NCBI RefSeq assembly: GCF_005222845.1
Contig: NZ_STFZ01000018.1
Coordinates: 434,001-498,000, forward strand
Direction: 5' to 3'
Source: Rhizobium sp. FY34
GTDB taxonomy: Bacteria > Pseudomonadota > Alphaproteobacteria > Rhizobiales > Rhizobiaceae
Length of the DNA stretch: 64,000 nt
Below the pieces are notes generated by a model. The model was given only the letters and a program-made list of their open reading frames with translations. It had not been told where the DNA came from and made no database searches. Positions within the stretch are counted from its first letter, which is position 1. Each line of letters opens with the position of its first letter. Below, in pieces: positions 43,859-52,979 of this stretch. The translations under genes and the position numbers were made by a program.

Positions 43859-44264
43859 TCAGACCTCGTGCAGAACATTGGCAGCCCTGACGGCGGCCGA
43901 TGCGCGATTTTCCACGCCGAGTTTCACATAGATCTGTTCGAGATGCTTGTTCACCGTGCGCGAGGAAAGCCCGAGAATATCGCCGATATCCTTGTTGGAC
44001 TTGCCCTTGGCAATCCACATCAGCACTTCGGATTCACGCAAGGTCAGCGGGAAATGTTCGCGCAGCACCACATCATCCGGGCGGCTGCTGGCAGCGGTGA
44101 CCCGAAACAGGTATTCATCGGTGCCGATGGCGCCGAGGAAGGCAAATTGCAGCTTTGTCGCCTCGCCATCCTGGGTGAAAGGAAAGGTCGCATCGCGTGA
44201 AAATCCCGGCCTGTCGCGCCCGGCCATCCAGCTGGCAATCTGGCGGATGACGAGATCGAGCCCG
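43859..44264 (-). repeat. Direct-repeat partner in the response-regulator 3' end
   Basis: In-place copy of the roughly 405-bp repeat, same orientation as 41918-42321 and about 1.94 kb away. It starts at the stop codon of the intact gene. I count about 18-20 substitutions and two one-base indels between the copies. Confidence 0.88.
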
Positions 44265-44785
44265 TCATCGCGACCGGTGGCCGTGTTTATCAGTCGTGTT
44301 GCCTGTGGTGTAGACCAGTGCAGCGCACCGCTGCCCTTGACCGCCAGCAGATGACGACCGGCGGCATCGAGCGCCACGCGGGCGCTCTGGGTGGAGCGGG
44401 CATTTGAGAGATGCACGCGGATGCGGGCGCGCAGCTCATCGATATTGATGGGCTTGGTCAGATAGTCGACGCCGCCACTGTCCAGCGCATGGACCACATG
44501 CTCGGTTTCGGTAAGGCCGGTCATGAAGATGACCGGCACCTGCGAGGCTGAAGGACTGGCTTTCAGCCGCCGGCAGGTGGCAAAACCGTCCATGGCCGGC
44601 ATGACCGCATCCAGCAGGATGAGATCCGGCGTGATGCGCTCGACGATATTGAGGGCCGATTGGCCGGAGGTGGCAATCAGCACGGAAAAGCCGGAGGCCT
44701 CCAGCGCTTCGGTGAGGAAACCCAGCGCCTCGGGGCTATCATCGACGAGAAGCACGATATCGCGCGGCATGGACACGTCAGACAT
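43859..44785 (-). CDS. LuxR-type response regulator paired with the NCS1-kinase
   Basis: 308 residues. The receiver domain (IVLLVDDSPEALGFLTEALE) has Asp15/16, phospho-acceptor Asp59 (LILLDAVMPAMDG) and Lys111 (DYLTKPINIDEL). A middle segment of about 110 residues (RDRPGFSRDATFPFTQDGEA) has no family I recognise and could be a PAS-like or ligand domain. A LuxR HTH ends the protein (TLRESEVLMWIAKGKSNKDI, SSRTVNKHLEQIYVKLGV). Its start overlaps the end of the hybrid kinase gene by eight bases, so the two are cotranscribed partners. Its targets are unknown; urt, ure or the nearby transporters are candidates. Confidence 0.9.
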   Translation of the reverse strand: MSDVSMPRDIVLLVDDSPEALGFLTEALEASGFSVLIATSGQSALNIVERITPDLILLDAVMPAMDGFATCRRLKASPSASQVPVIFMTGLTETEHVVHALDSGGVDYLTKPINIDELRARIRVHLSNARSTQSARVALDAAGRHLLAVKGSGALHWSTPQATRLINTATGRDDGLDLVIRQIASWMAGRDRPGFSRDATFPFTQDGEATKLQFAFLGAIGTDEYLFRVTAASSRPDDVVLREHFPLTLRESEVLMWIAKGKSNKDIGDILGLSSRTVNKHLEQIYVKLGVENRASAAVRAANVLHEV

Positions 44786-47700
44786 GGTCAGCGGGTCTTT
44801 CCTCGGTGAAACGGTTGAGGAAGGTCATATAGCCTGCCAGATCGAAGGCCTGAATATAGGCTGTGAGCGCCTGCGTGAAGGGCTGATTTTCCGGCAGCTT
44901 GGCGAGATCGACAAGCTTTGCCTCGATACCCCGTACATAGCCGATTTCACCCAGCTGCAGCAGGTCCTGCACATGGGCATGGCCGGGGCTGGTGACCGGC
45001 GGCGCCTTTTGCGGCGGCAGCAGGGTCTCGCCCTCATAGATCCAGGTGAGGCCGAGATGCAGTGCCAGCTTATCGGACAGCTGGCGGATATCCACCGGCT
45101 TGGCGATCGTATCGCTATGGCCGTCGCCCTCACGGATCACCGTTGCGCCATCGCCGATATTGGCCGATAGCATCAGGATGGGAGCCGCCTGGCCATTATC
45201 ACGCAGCCGCTCCACCAGTTGCCAGCCATTCATGCCCGGCATCAGGATGTCGATGAGGAAAAGATCAGGGCGAACACCTTCGATCAGTCTCAGACATTCC
45301 GCCCCGCCATTGGCGGTCAGCACGACGAAATCGAGCGGCGCGAGCACTTCGCGCATCATGTCGCGATGGTCTTCATTGTCATCCACCACCACGACGGTGC
45401 GGCGCGGGCCGGTATAGGAAACAATGCGCTTTTCCGGCGCCGGCATGGTGCTGGAGCGATCGACAGCGGACAGCAACAGGCGCACGCGGAAGGTGGAGCC
45501 TTCGTCCTTGCGGCTTGTGACCGAGATTTCACCGCCCAGCGTATTGGTGAGCAGCTGGGTAATGGTGAGGCCGAGGCCAAGGCCCGGCATGGGTCGCACA
45601 CTTTCCGCCTCGCCACGCTGGAAGGGTTCATAGATCCGCCCGAGATCCTTTTCGGCAATGCCGCGGCCGGTATCGCTGATGGTGAAGGTTGCCACCTGGC
45701 TGCGATAGGCGACCTCGAAGCGCACCGTACCTTGATCGGTAAACTTGATCGCATTGGAGAGGAGATTGACGAGGATCTGGCGCAGGCGCTTTTCGTCGCT
45801 TCGGACATAATAGGGCAGGCTACGGGCGCGCTCATGCACGAAATTCAGGCCCTTGGCCTGCGCCTGCGGACGAAACATCTCGACGATCTGGTCGAGGAAA
45901 TCCTCGATATTGATCTCGTTGGAATAGACCTGCAGGCGACCGGCCTCGATTTTCGAGATGTCGAGAAGCCCGTCGATGAGGCCGGAAAGGTGGTCGGCGG
46001 AGCGCTTGATCACCCGGATGGCTGATTGACGCGGCACGGGAATGGTCTCGTCGCGCTCCAGCAGCTGGGCATAGCCCATCACGGCATTCAGCGGCGTGCG
46101 CAGTTCGTGGCTGAGGCCCACCACGTAACGGCTCTTGGCGCGGTTGGCAGCTTCCGCCGTTTCCTTGGCTTTTTGAAGGGCCGCATCCGTCTTTTTGTGG
46201 GCGGCGATTTCCTTCAACAGAAGCGTGTTCTGGCGCGAGGATTCCTCTTCCGCCACCACCCGGCTGTCATGCGCCAGCACATAGAACCACGAGACGATGC
46301 CGGCAATGATGGCAAAGACGAAGAAGACGACGAGAATCGTGCCGTAAATGACATCGGCATTGGCGGGCGTTGCCTCGCTCACCTGAAAGGCGATCAGCGC
46401 CATGATGCCGCCGATCAGCGAGATGGATATCAGCGCGGTCATGGCATAGCGCCCCAGCCGGGTCATCAGCCGTTCGACCACTAGATCGGAGAGGAAGGAG
46501 CGGGCAACGCTGCCCAGCTGCGCCTTCATCTGCGCCTTTGGCTTGCACATATCGTGGCAACGGCTGTCGAGCGAGCAGCATAGCGAGCAGATGGGGGCGG
46601 CATAGGCGGGGCACCAGGCCATGTCCTCCGGCTCGAAGGGATGCTCGCAGATCGAACAGGTGATCGAGCTCTGGTTCTTCCAGGCTTGGCGCGGCTTGCG
46701 CGCCAGGTAGAAACGACCCTTGGTTCCCCAGGCAATCAGCGGCGAGATGAGGAAGGCCGACAGCGTCAGATAGGTGGAGAGCGAGGCAAGCAGGCTGCCG
46801 AATGTGCCGAAATGCGCAGCCAGCGCGATGGCTGTGGCGCCAAACATGCTGCCAAGGCCGACAGGGTTCAGATCATAAAGATGGGCGCGCTTGAACTCGA
46901 TGCCGGGTGGCGACAGGCCGAGCGGCTTGTTGATGAACAGATCTGCCGAAATGGTGCAGAGCCAGGCCATGGCGATGATCGAGAAAATGCCAAGCGTCGC
47001 TTCCAGGATGCGATAGATGCCAAGCTCCATCAGGAGAAGCGCAATCGCCACATTGAAGATCAGCCAGACGACCCGGCCCGGATGGCTATGCGTGAGGCGG
47101 GAAAAGAAGTTCGACCAGGCGAGCGACCCGGCATAGGCATTCATCACATTGATCTTCAGCTGCGATACGACAACGAAAGCTGCCATCAGCAGCATGGCGG
47201 CTGTGTCATTGGGGATCATGTAGCCGAAGGCGGCGAAATACATATGCGCCGGATCGGCAGCCTGGCTGATCGGCACGCCGGTGGAGAGGGTTAGTACCGC
47301 AAGGAAAGAGCCGGCCAGGAGTTTTGGCACGCCCACCACCACCCAGCCGGGGCCGGCGAGAAACACGGCAAAGCGGTGGCGCCATTTCTCCTGTCCTTCC
47401 GGCGGCAGGAAGCGCAGAAAATCCACCTGTTCGCCGATCTGCGGCATCAGCGCCAGGATGACGGCAGAGGCGGCGCCGAATTCCAGCAGGTTGAAAGGGG
47501 CATTGCCGCCCACCTGCGCATTGGAATGGTTGATGCCGGCAAAGGCACGCCAGAGATCGAATTTTTCCCAATCGATGAAGGCGATGAAGATGAAGGGCAG
47601 GATGTTGAGGACGATCCAGAAGGGCTGCGTGACCAGCTGGAAGCGCGAGATGAGCTGCACGCCATAGATGACCAGCGGAATGACCACCACGGCGCTGATC

Positions 47701-48161
47701 ATATAGCCGAGCCAGGGCGGGATGCCGAGCGCCAGTTCCAGCGCCGCCGTCATGATCGAGGCCTCGATGGCAAACAGCATGAAGGTGAAGCTTGCATAGA
47801 TCAGCGAGGTGATGGTCGAGCCGATATAGCCAAAGCTTGCGCCGCGGGTCAGAAGGTCGATATCGACGCCGTGGCGGATGGCATAGCGGCTGATCGGCAG
47901 GCCGACGACGAGCATGACGACGGCGGCCACCAGAATGGCGAAAAAGGCATTGGTGGTGCCATAGGAGAGCGTGATTGCCCCGCCGATCGCTTCCAGCGCC
48001 AGGAAGGAAATCGCGCCGATGGCGGTCTGCGAAATGCGGCTGGAGGAAAAGCGCCGTGCACTTTTGGCGGTAAAGCGCAGCGCATAGTCTTCCAGCGTCT
48101 GGTTGGCGACCCAGCGATTGTATTCGCGCCGAACGGGGATGATGCGTTGCCGCGCTGCCAT
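44778..48161 (-). CDS. NCS1 permease-histidine kinase-receiver fusion
   Basis: 1127 residues. About 20-480 form a polytopic domain like NCS1 cytosine/purine/hydantoin permeases (SRISQTAIGAISFLALEAIG, HGVDIDLLTRGASFGYIGST). A cysteine cluster follows at 502-539 (CxxC, C517, CxxCC, C535, C539), likely metal binding. Two further helices lie at 573-593 and 604-629, then a coiled coil. The kinase has His685 (GLSHELRTPLNAVMGY), N-box NLLSNAIKF, DTGRGI and GLGLGLTI. A receiver with Asp971 and Lys1021 and a helical C-terminus end it. It likely senses a nucleobase-, hydantoin- or allantoin-like ligand, by transport or by binding, and signals to the downstream LuxR regulator. Transport activity is unproven. 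Confidence 0.9.
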   Translation of the reverse strand: MAARQRIIPVRREYNRWVANQTLEDYALRFTAKSARRFSSSRISQTAIGAISFLALEAIGGAITLSYGTTNAFFAILVAAVVMLVVGLPISRYAIRHGVDIDLLTRGASFGYIGSTITSLIYASFTFMLFAIEASIMTAALELALGIPPWLGYMISAVVVIPLVIYGVQLISRFQLVTQPFWIVLNILPFIFIAFIDWEKFDLWRAFAGINHSNAQVGGNAPFNLLEFGAASAVILALMPQIGEQVDFLRFLPPEGQEKWRHRFAVFLAGPGWVVVGVPKLLAGSFLAVLTLSTGVPISQAADPAHMYFAAFGYMIPNDTAAMLLMAAFVVVSQLKINVMNAYAGSLAWSNFFSRLTHSHPGRVVWLIFNVAIALLLMELGIYRILEATLGIFSIIAMAWLCTISADLFINKPLGLSPPGIEFKRAHLYDLNPVGLGSMFGATAIALAAHFGTFGSLLASLSTYLTLSAFLISPLIAWGTKGRFYLARKPRQAWKNQSSITCSICEHPFEPEDMAWCPAYAAPICSLCCSLDSRCHDMCKPKAQMKAQLGSVARSFLSDLVVERLMTRLGRYAMTALISISLIGGIMALIAFQVSEATPANADVIYGTILVVFFVFAIIAGIVSWFYVLAHDSRVVAEEESSRQNTLLLKEIAAHKKTDAALQKAKETAEAANRAKSRYVVGLSHELRTPLNAVMGYAQLLERDETIPVPRQSAIRVIKRSADHLSGLIDGLLDISKIEAGRLQVYSNEINIEDFLDQIVEMFRPQAQAKGLNFVHERARSLPYYVRSDEKRLRQILVNLLSNAIKFTDQGTVRFEVAYRSQVATFTISDTGRGIAEKDLGRIYEPFQRGEAESVRPMPGLGLGLTITQLLTNTLGGEISVTSRKDEGSTFRVRLLLSAVDRSSTMPAPEKRIVSYTGPRRTVVVVDDNEDHRDMMREVLAPLDFVVLTANGGAECLRLIEGVRPDLFLIDILMPGMNGWQLVERLRDNGQAAPILMLSANIGDGATVIREGDGHSDTIAKPVDIRQLSDKLALHLGLTWIYEGETLLPPQKAPPVTSPGHAHVQDLLQLGEIGYVRGIEAKLVDLAKLPENQPFTQALTAYIQAFDLAGYMTFLNRFTEERPADHV

Positions 48162-48275
48162 GCGTGTTCTGGCGTCCTTTTGTGCATGATGATCAACTAG
48201 GCATTTTCATGGGTTCGCCCGCCAAAAGCAAGCGGGATTGCTGTTGCAGGCATCGCAAACTGCGGGAGTGACAGG

Positions 48276-49577
48276 CTATTGGAAGCGGGCGGAGAGGAGG
48301 CGTGCGTTGGCGAAGCGTTTCCACATGCAAATGCAGGTGATGGCCATGACCAGGGCGGCAAAGGCAAAGGGTGCGGCAAGCGCCAGTTCGCGGCTTGTCA
48401 CGCTTTCCGTCACCCGCACGATGATGCCGGACAGCAAAAGGCCGATCGGGATCGACCCCCAGCCGAAGAAGCGGTTGACGCTGTTGACGCGGCCGAGAAT
48501 ATGCTGCGGCACGAGGCTCTGGCGCATGGTTACCGTGATGGTGTTCCACACCATGCCGAAGAATTCCGCCAAGACCAGTGCACACCAGACCGGTGCGGCA
48601 TGGGTGGACAGGGCAATGACGGCGAACTGAACCGTCGAGGCAATCAACGTCAATCGCAGCGCATTGCCGGGGCCTAGCCATTTGACGAGCGGAGCGGCGC
48701 AAAATCCGCCGATGATGCCTCCGGCGGCGGCTGCCGTCAGCAACAGGCCATATTGCATGGCCGACATTTGCAGGACTTCCTGGGTGTAAAGCACCAGCGC
48801 CACCAGCATCAGATGGCCCATGCCGTTCATGACCGCAACACCGAGCGCCATATCGCGCAGCAGGGTGTTGCGCCAGAGAAAGGCTGCGCCATCGCGGATT
48901 TCGGCCAGCCAATGGCGCTTCTCGGCGGCAGGCTTTGCCCGAAACACGCCTTTGATGGAATAGATGCAGAGGGCGGCAAACACGAAGCCGAAGCCGTTGG
49001 CCACAAAGGCAAGCGGCAGCGCGACGGCGATGATCAGGCCGGCAAGCGGCGGCCCCAGCAGTGAGTTGCCGACAAGCTCGACGCTCCACATGCGACCATT
49101 GGCGGCGGCGAGCCGCGAGGCCGGCACGATGGCCGGCATCAGGGTCTGGGCGGAATTGTCGCGCAGCACTTCGGCGCAGCCGTAGACCAGGGCGGTTGCG
49201 AGCAGCAGCCAGTAGATGGGTTGTGACGGCAGCCCATTGCCTTCGTTCAAGATCAGCGGTTGCGACGCCCAGACGGCCAGCCCAAGCCCGGTCAGCAGCA
49301 GGAAGCGCAGAAGATCCATGGCCAGCACCAGACGCCGGCGATCGACCCGGTCGATGATGACGCCGGCGGGCAGCGAAAAGACGAGCCAGGGCAGGCGCAG
49401 CGAAACACCCACCAGCGCAATCGCGATCGGGTCACGCGTCAGAAGCGAGGCAACCCAGGGCCAGGCAACCGTGCCGATGCCGTCGCCCAGATTGGATATG
49501 CCGCTTGCAGTGATCAGCGCCGCATATTTGCGGCCAAGAGGCTCTTTGGGAGAAGAGCCAGCAGGAAGCTCGGTCAT
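48276..49577 (-). CDS. MFS transporter, DHA3/EntS-like exporter
   Basis: About 433 residues, twelve helices. It opens with SGISNLGDGIGTVAWPWVAS and the loop AGVIIDRVDRRRLVLAMDLL, the pattern of DHA3-type exporters such as EntS. A central MVWNTITVTMRQSLVPQHIL helix and GRVNSVNRFFGWGSIPIGLL match the family. The start could be 49577 or 49586; neither has a strong ribosome site. It is divergent from urtA and 114 bp ahead of the NCS1-kinase on the same strand, so cotranscription is possible. The substrate is unknown. Confidence 0.8.
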   Translation of the reverse strand: MTELPAGSSPKEPLGRKYAALITASGISNLGDGIGTVAWPWVASLLTRDPIAIALVGVSLRLPWLVFSLPAGVIIDRVDRRRLVLAMDLLRFLLLTGLGLAVWASQPLILNEGNGLPSQPIYWLLLATALVYGCAEVLRDNSAQTLMPAIVPASRLAAANGRMWSVELVGNSLLGPPLAGLIIAVALPLAFVANGFGFVFAALCIYSIKGVFRAKPAAEKRHWLAEIRDGAAFLWRNTLLRDMALGVAVMNGMGHLMLVALVLYTQEVLQMSAMQYGLLLTAAAAGGIIGGFCAAPLVKWLGPGNALRLTLIASTVQFAVIALSTHAAPVWCALVLAEFFGMVWNTITVTMRQSLVPQHILGRVNSVNRFFGWGSIPIGLLLSGIIVRVTESVTSRELALAAPFAFAALVMAITCICMWKRFANARLLSARFQ

Positions 49578-49658
49578 GCGCAACATAGAGCATTCAGCCG
49601 CTACCAAGGCAAGCGTCCGGCGCCTTCTACGTCATGCTTCCCGTTTCGCCCCCTTCCT

Positions 49659-49674
49659 TACGTCATTCGACGTA
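49659..49674. promoter_or_regulatory. Palindrome in the urtA upstream region
   Basis: TACGTC-ATTC-GACGTA, perfect 6-bp arms, lies 97-112 bp before urtA in the divergent region with the MFS exporter. It may be a regulator site for the urt operon. I saw no convincing sigma-54 promoter here, which NtrC control would require. Confidence 0.4.
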
Positions 49675-49770
49675 TGTGGTTTTGCAGTGCAGCGAACCAT
49701 TATTCGTGAAGCAACGATTAACGGCCACACAAAGGCGCGTTGCACACGAACAAGAAGAGGGGTTCGACTG

Positions 49771-51060
49771 ATGAATTTCAAAGCCAAACTTTCCGGCGCG
49801 ATGATCGCTGCCATTCTCTCCACCACCGCATTCCACGGTGCATTCGCCGCTGATGACACGATCAAGATCGGCGTTCTGCACTCGCTCTCCGGCACCATGG
49901 CGATTTCGGAAACGACGCTGAAGGATGCCATGCTGATGCTCATCGACGAGCAGAACAAGAAGGGCGGCGTTCTGGGCAAAAAGCTCGAAGCCGTCGTCGT
50001 CGATCCGGCTTCCGATTGGCCGCTGTTTGCCGAAAAGGCCCGCGAGTTGATCGCCAAGGACAAGGTTGCCGCCGTATTCGGTTGCTGGACGTCTTCGTCG
50101 CGCAAGTCCGTTCTGCCGGTCTTCGAAGAGCTGAACTCCATCCTCTTCTACCCGGTTCAGTACGAGGGTGAAGAATCCTCGCGCAACATCTTCTACACCG
50201 GTGCCGCTCCCAACCAGCAGGCCATTCCGGCTGTCGATTACCTGGCCGAGAAGGAAGGCGTTCAGCGCTGGGTTCTGGCCGGCACCGACTATGTCTATCC
50301 GCAGACGACCAACAAGATCCTGAAGGCCTATCTGATGTCGAAGGGCGTCAAGGAAGCCGATATCATGGTCAACTACACGCCGTTCGGCCATTCCGATTGG
50401 CAGACCATCGTCTCCGACATCAAGAAGTTCGGCTCGGCCGGCAAGAAGACCGCCGTTGTTTCCACCATCAATGGCGATGCCAATGTTCCCTTCTACAAGG
50501 AACTCGGCAACCAGGGCATCAAGGCTGAAGACATTCCGGTCGTCGCCTTCTCCGTCGGTGAAGAAGAACTGGCCGGCATCGATACCAAGCCGCTGGTTGG
50601 CCATCTGGCTGCCTGGAACTACTTCCAGTCCGTCGATGCGCCGGTCAATGCCGAGTTCATCAAGACCTGGCATGCCTTCACCAAGAACGACAAGCGCGTG
50701 ACGAACGACCCGATGGAAGCCGCCTATATCGGCTTTAACGCCTGGGTTAAGGCCGTCGAGGCTGCCGGCACCACCGATACGGACAAGGTTCTCGACAGCA
50801 TTATCGGCGTTTCCGTGCCGAACCTGTCTGGCGGCACCTCCACCGTCATGCCGAACCACCACATCACCAAGCCGGTGCTGATCGGTGAAATCCAGGCCGA
50901 TGGCCAGTTCGAAATCGTGCAGCAGACGCCGTCTGTCGTGGGCGACGAATGGTCGGATTACCTGCCGGACTCCAAGGACCTGATCTCCGATTGGCGCAAG
51001 CCGATGGAATGCGGCAACTTCAACGTTGTCACCGGCAAGTGCGGCGGCAAGGGCAGCTGA
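49771..51060 (+). CDS. urtA: Urea ABC transporter binding protein UrtA
   Basis: 429 residues. The signal peptide is SGAMIAAILSTTAFHGAFA. The mature part carries UrtA motifs DTIKIGVLHSLSGTMAISET, FGCWTSSSRKSVLPVFEELN and PVQYEGEESSRNIFYTGAAP. It binds urea in the periplasm for UrtBCDE. AGAGGGG precedes the ATG at 49771. Two hairpin features lie between it and urtB, so urtA is probably made in excess of the membrane parts. Confidence 0.95.
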   Translation: MNFKAKLSGAMIAAILSTTAFHGAFAADDTIKIGVLHSLSGTMAISETTLKDAMLMLIDEQNKKGGVLGKKLEAVVVDPASDWPLFAEKARELIAKDKVAAVFGCWTSSSRKSVLPVFEELNSILFYPVQYEGEESSRNIFYTGAAPNQQAIPAVDYLAEKEGVQRWVLAGTDYVYPQTTNKILKAYLMSKGVKEADIMVNYTPFGHSDWQTIVSDIKKFGSAGKKTAVVSTINGDANVPFYKELGNQGIKAEDIPVVAFSVGEEELAGIDTKPLVGHLAAWNYFQSVDAPVNAEFIKTWHAFTKNDKRVTNDPMEAAYIGFNAWVKAVEAAGTTDTDKVLDSIIGVSVPNLSGGTSTVMPNHHITKPVLIGEIQADGQFEIVQQTPSVVGDEWSDYLPDSKDLISDWRKPMECGNFNVVTGKCGGKGS

Positions 51061-51075
51061 TTTTAAAACCCTTCC

Positions 51076-51106
51076 CTAATCCCTCCCCAAAAGGGCGAGG
51101 GATTAG
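51076..51106 (+). promoter_or_regulatory. Hairpin after urtA
   Basis: CTAATCCCTC pairs perfectly with GAGGGATTAG around an 11-base loop, 16 bp after the urtA stop. There is no strong T run, so it is more likely an mRNA-stabilising or attenuating hairpin than a full terminator. Confidence 0.6.
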
Positions 51107-51149
51107 GTCTGCGCTTGTCGCAAGATCATCACACGTTTTGGACCACGCT

Positions 51150-51324
51150 TACCCCCCTCTGTCCTGCCGGACATCTCCCCCTCAAGGGGGGTGATCGGCA
51201 AGAGACGAAGCCATCGCACAAGATCTGCGCCTCAAGACTGTTTCCGTTGTGATTGCTATGAGGCGTGCATGATGTGGGATCTCCCCCCTTGAGGGGGAGA
51301 TGTCCGGCAGGACAGAGGGGGGTG
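51150..51324. repeat. Mosaic palindromic intergenic repeat, copy 3
   Basis: Inverted arms at about 51150-51194 and 51281-51324. The left carries CCCCCCTCTGTCCTGCCGGA then CATCTCCCCC; the right is its reverse complement. The middle of about 90 bp differs from the other copies. It lies between urtA and urtB. Confidence 0.85.
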
Positions 51325-51374
51325 AGCCCCACGCGTTGACGCTCACGGCGTCTGCTGCAACGAGGGGCGATCAC

Positions 51375-52979
51375 ATGCTGCGTTTCTTTCTTTCCACCCT
51401 TTTGCTGATGCTGTCTCTTGCAGCACCATCCATGGCGCAGAGCGATCCGACATCGCTGTTCAACGCGCTGGGCAAGGCCGATTTCAAGCAGGCCGAAGAC
51501 GTGATCGGCCAGCTGGCCGCCTCTGCCGATCCGCGTATCGTGCCGGCCCTGCAAGCCTTCGGCGAGGGCGATCTCTACGTGCGCAAGGCCGATGGCGCGG
51601 TCTTCATCGCCAAGCCCGCCGGCGCCGATCTCGCCCTCATCGACCCGGTGACCGGGGCATCCGCCGGCGAGGCGCCAAAATCTGCCGTCACCAAGATCAA
51701 GGTCAACAACACGCTGCGCCGTGCGATCCGTTCCGCGCTTGGCGGGCTGACGCTTTTGAGCCCCGACCGCGCTGTGCGGCTGGCTGCGGCTCAGGCTGTC
51801 CTACAATCGCCCAGCGCTGAAAATCTCGAACTTGTCGAGGCAGCACTTGCCGCTGAAACCGACAAGCAGGTGAAAGCCCGCATGGAAGAGGCGCGTGCCG
51901 TTTCCGTTTTGGCATCCGATCGTTCCGTCGAGGAAAAGCGGGCCTCTATCGCAACCGTTGCCTCACTTGGCGGTCGTGAGGCGATCGGCATCCTGATGTC
52001 GGTTTCTGCAAATCTTGATGCCGGATTGAAACCGGATGTCGATGCAGCGATTGCCGGTATCGAAAGCAAGCTTCTGTTCTGGGATATGGGCCAGAACATC
52101 TGGTACGGCCTGTCGCTCGGTTCTGTTCTGCTGCTTGCTGCGATCGGCCTTGCCATCACCTTTGGCGTGATGGGCATTATCAACATGGCGCATGGCGAAA
52201 TGGTGATGATCGGCGCCTATTCCACCTTCATGGTGCAGCAGGTGATCCGTAGCCACTATCCCGACCTGTTTGACTGGTCGCTTGCCATTGCGCTGCCCGT
52301 CGCCTTTCTGGTGACCGGTGCCGTTGGCCTCGTCATCGAGCGCGGCGTCATCCGCTTCCTCTATGGCCGCCCGCTGGAAACGCTGCTCGCCACCTGGGGT
52401 ATTTCGCTGATCCTGCAGCAGACCATCCGCACCATTTTCGGTCCGACGAACCAGGAGGTCGGCAATCCGTCCTGGATGTCCGGCTCGTTTGCGCTGGGTG
52501 GCCTGACCATTACCTGGAACCGGCTGTGGATCGTGCTGTTTTCGCTCACCATCTTCTTTGCACTTCTGGCGCTGATGAAGCGCTCCGCCTTTGGGTTGCA
52601 GATGCGTGCTGTCACCCAGAACCGCCGCATGGCCTCCTCCATGGGCATTCGCACGCCTTGGGTGGATGCGTTCACCTTCGCGCTCGGTTCCGGCATTGCC
52701 GGCATTGCCGGCGTTGCCCTGTCGCAGATCGACAATGTCTCTCCCAATCTCGGCCAGGCCTATATCATCGACAGCTTCATGGTCGTGGTGTTCGGCGGCG
52801 TCGGTAATCTCTGGGGCACGTTTGTCGGGGCTCTCTCGCTTGGTGTGCTGAACAAGTTCCTCGAACCCTCGGTCGGCGCCGTGCTTGGCAAGATCCTCGT
52901 CCTTGTCCTCATCATCCTCTTCATCCAGAAACGTCCGCGCGGCCTCTTCGCGCTCAAGGGAAGGGCGATCGAAGCATGA
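51375..52979 (+). CDS. urtB: Urea ABC transporter permease UrtB
   Basis: 534 residues. A signal-like helix (LRFFLSTLLLMLSLAAPSMA) precedes a periplasmic domain of about 220 residues, as is usual for UrtB. The LivH-type permease core follows: NIWYGLSLGSVLLLAAIGLA, GVMGIINMAHGEMVMIGAYS and RNRR-type loop TQNRRMASSMGIRTPWVDAF. The ATG at 51375 begins the signal sequence; the longer frame upstream runs into the palindromic repeat. It overlaps urtC by four bases. Confidence 0.93.
   Translation: MLRFFLSTLLLMLSLAAPSMAQSDPTSLFNALGKADFKQAEDVIGQLAASADPRIVPALQAFGEGDLYVRKADGAVFIAKPAGADLALIDPVTGASAGEAPKSAVTKIKVNNTLRRAIRSALGGLTLLSPDRAVRLAAAQAVLQSPSAENLELVEAALAAETDKQVKARMEEARAVSVLASDRSVEEKRASIATVASLGGREAIGILMSVSANLDAGLKPDVDAAIAGIESKLLFWDMGQNIWYGLSLGSVLLLAAIGLAITFGVMGIINMAHGEMVMIGAYSTFMVQQVIRSHYPDLFDWSLAIALPVAFLVTGAVGLVIERGVIRFLYGRPLETLLATWGISLILQQTIRTIFGPTNQEVGNPSWMSGSFALGGLTITWNRLWIVLFSLTIFFALLALMKRSAFGLQMRAVTQNRRMASSMGIRTPWVDAFTFALGSGIAGIAGVALSQIDNVSPNLGQAYIIDSFMVVVFGGVGNLWGTFVGALSLGVLNKFLEPSVGAVLGKILVLVLIILFIQKRPRGLFALKGRAIEA

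Noticed and set aside
42816..44018. 400-residue minus-strand frame across the MFS gene and the repeat
   Set aside because: It runs through the MFS gene in reverse and through the response regulator in the wrong frame.
51375..52060. N-terminal 220 residues of UrtB considered as an unusual fusion
   Set aside because: Long periplasmic N-terminal extensions are normal for UrtB proteins.
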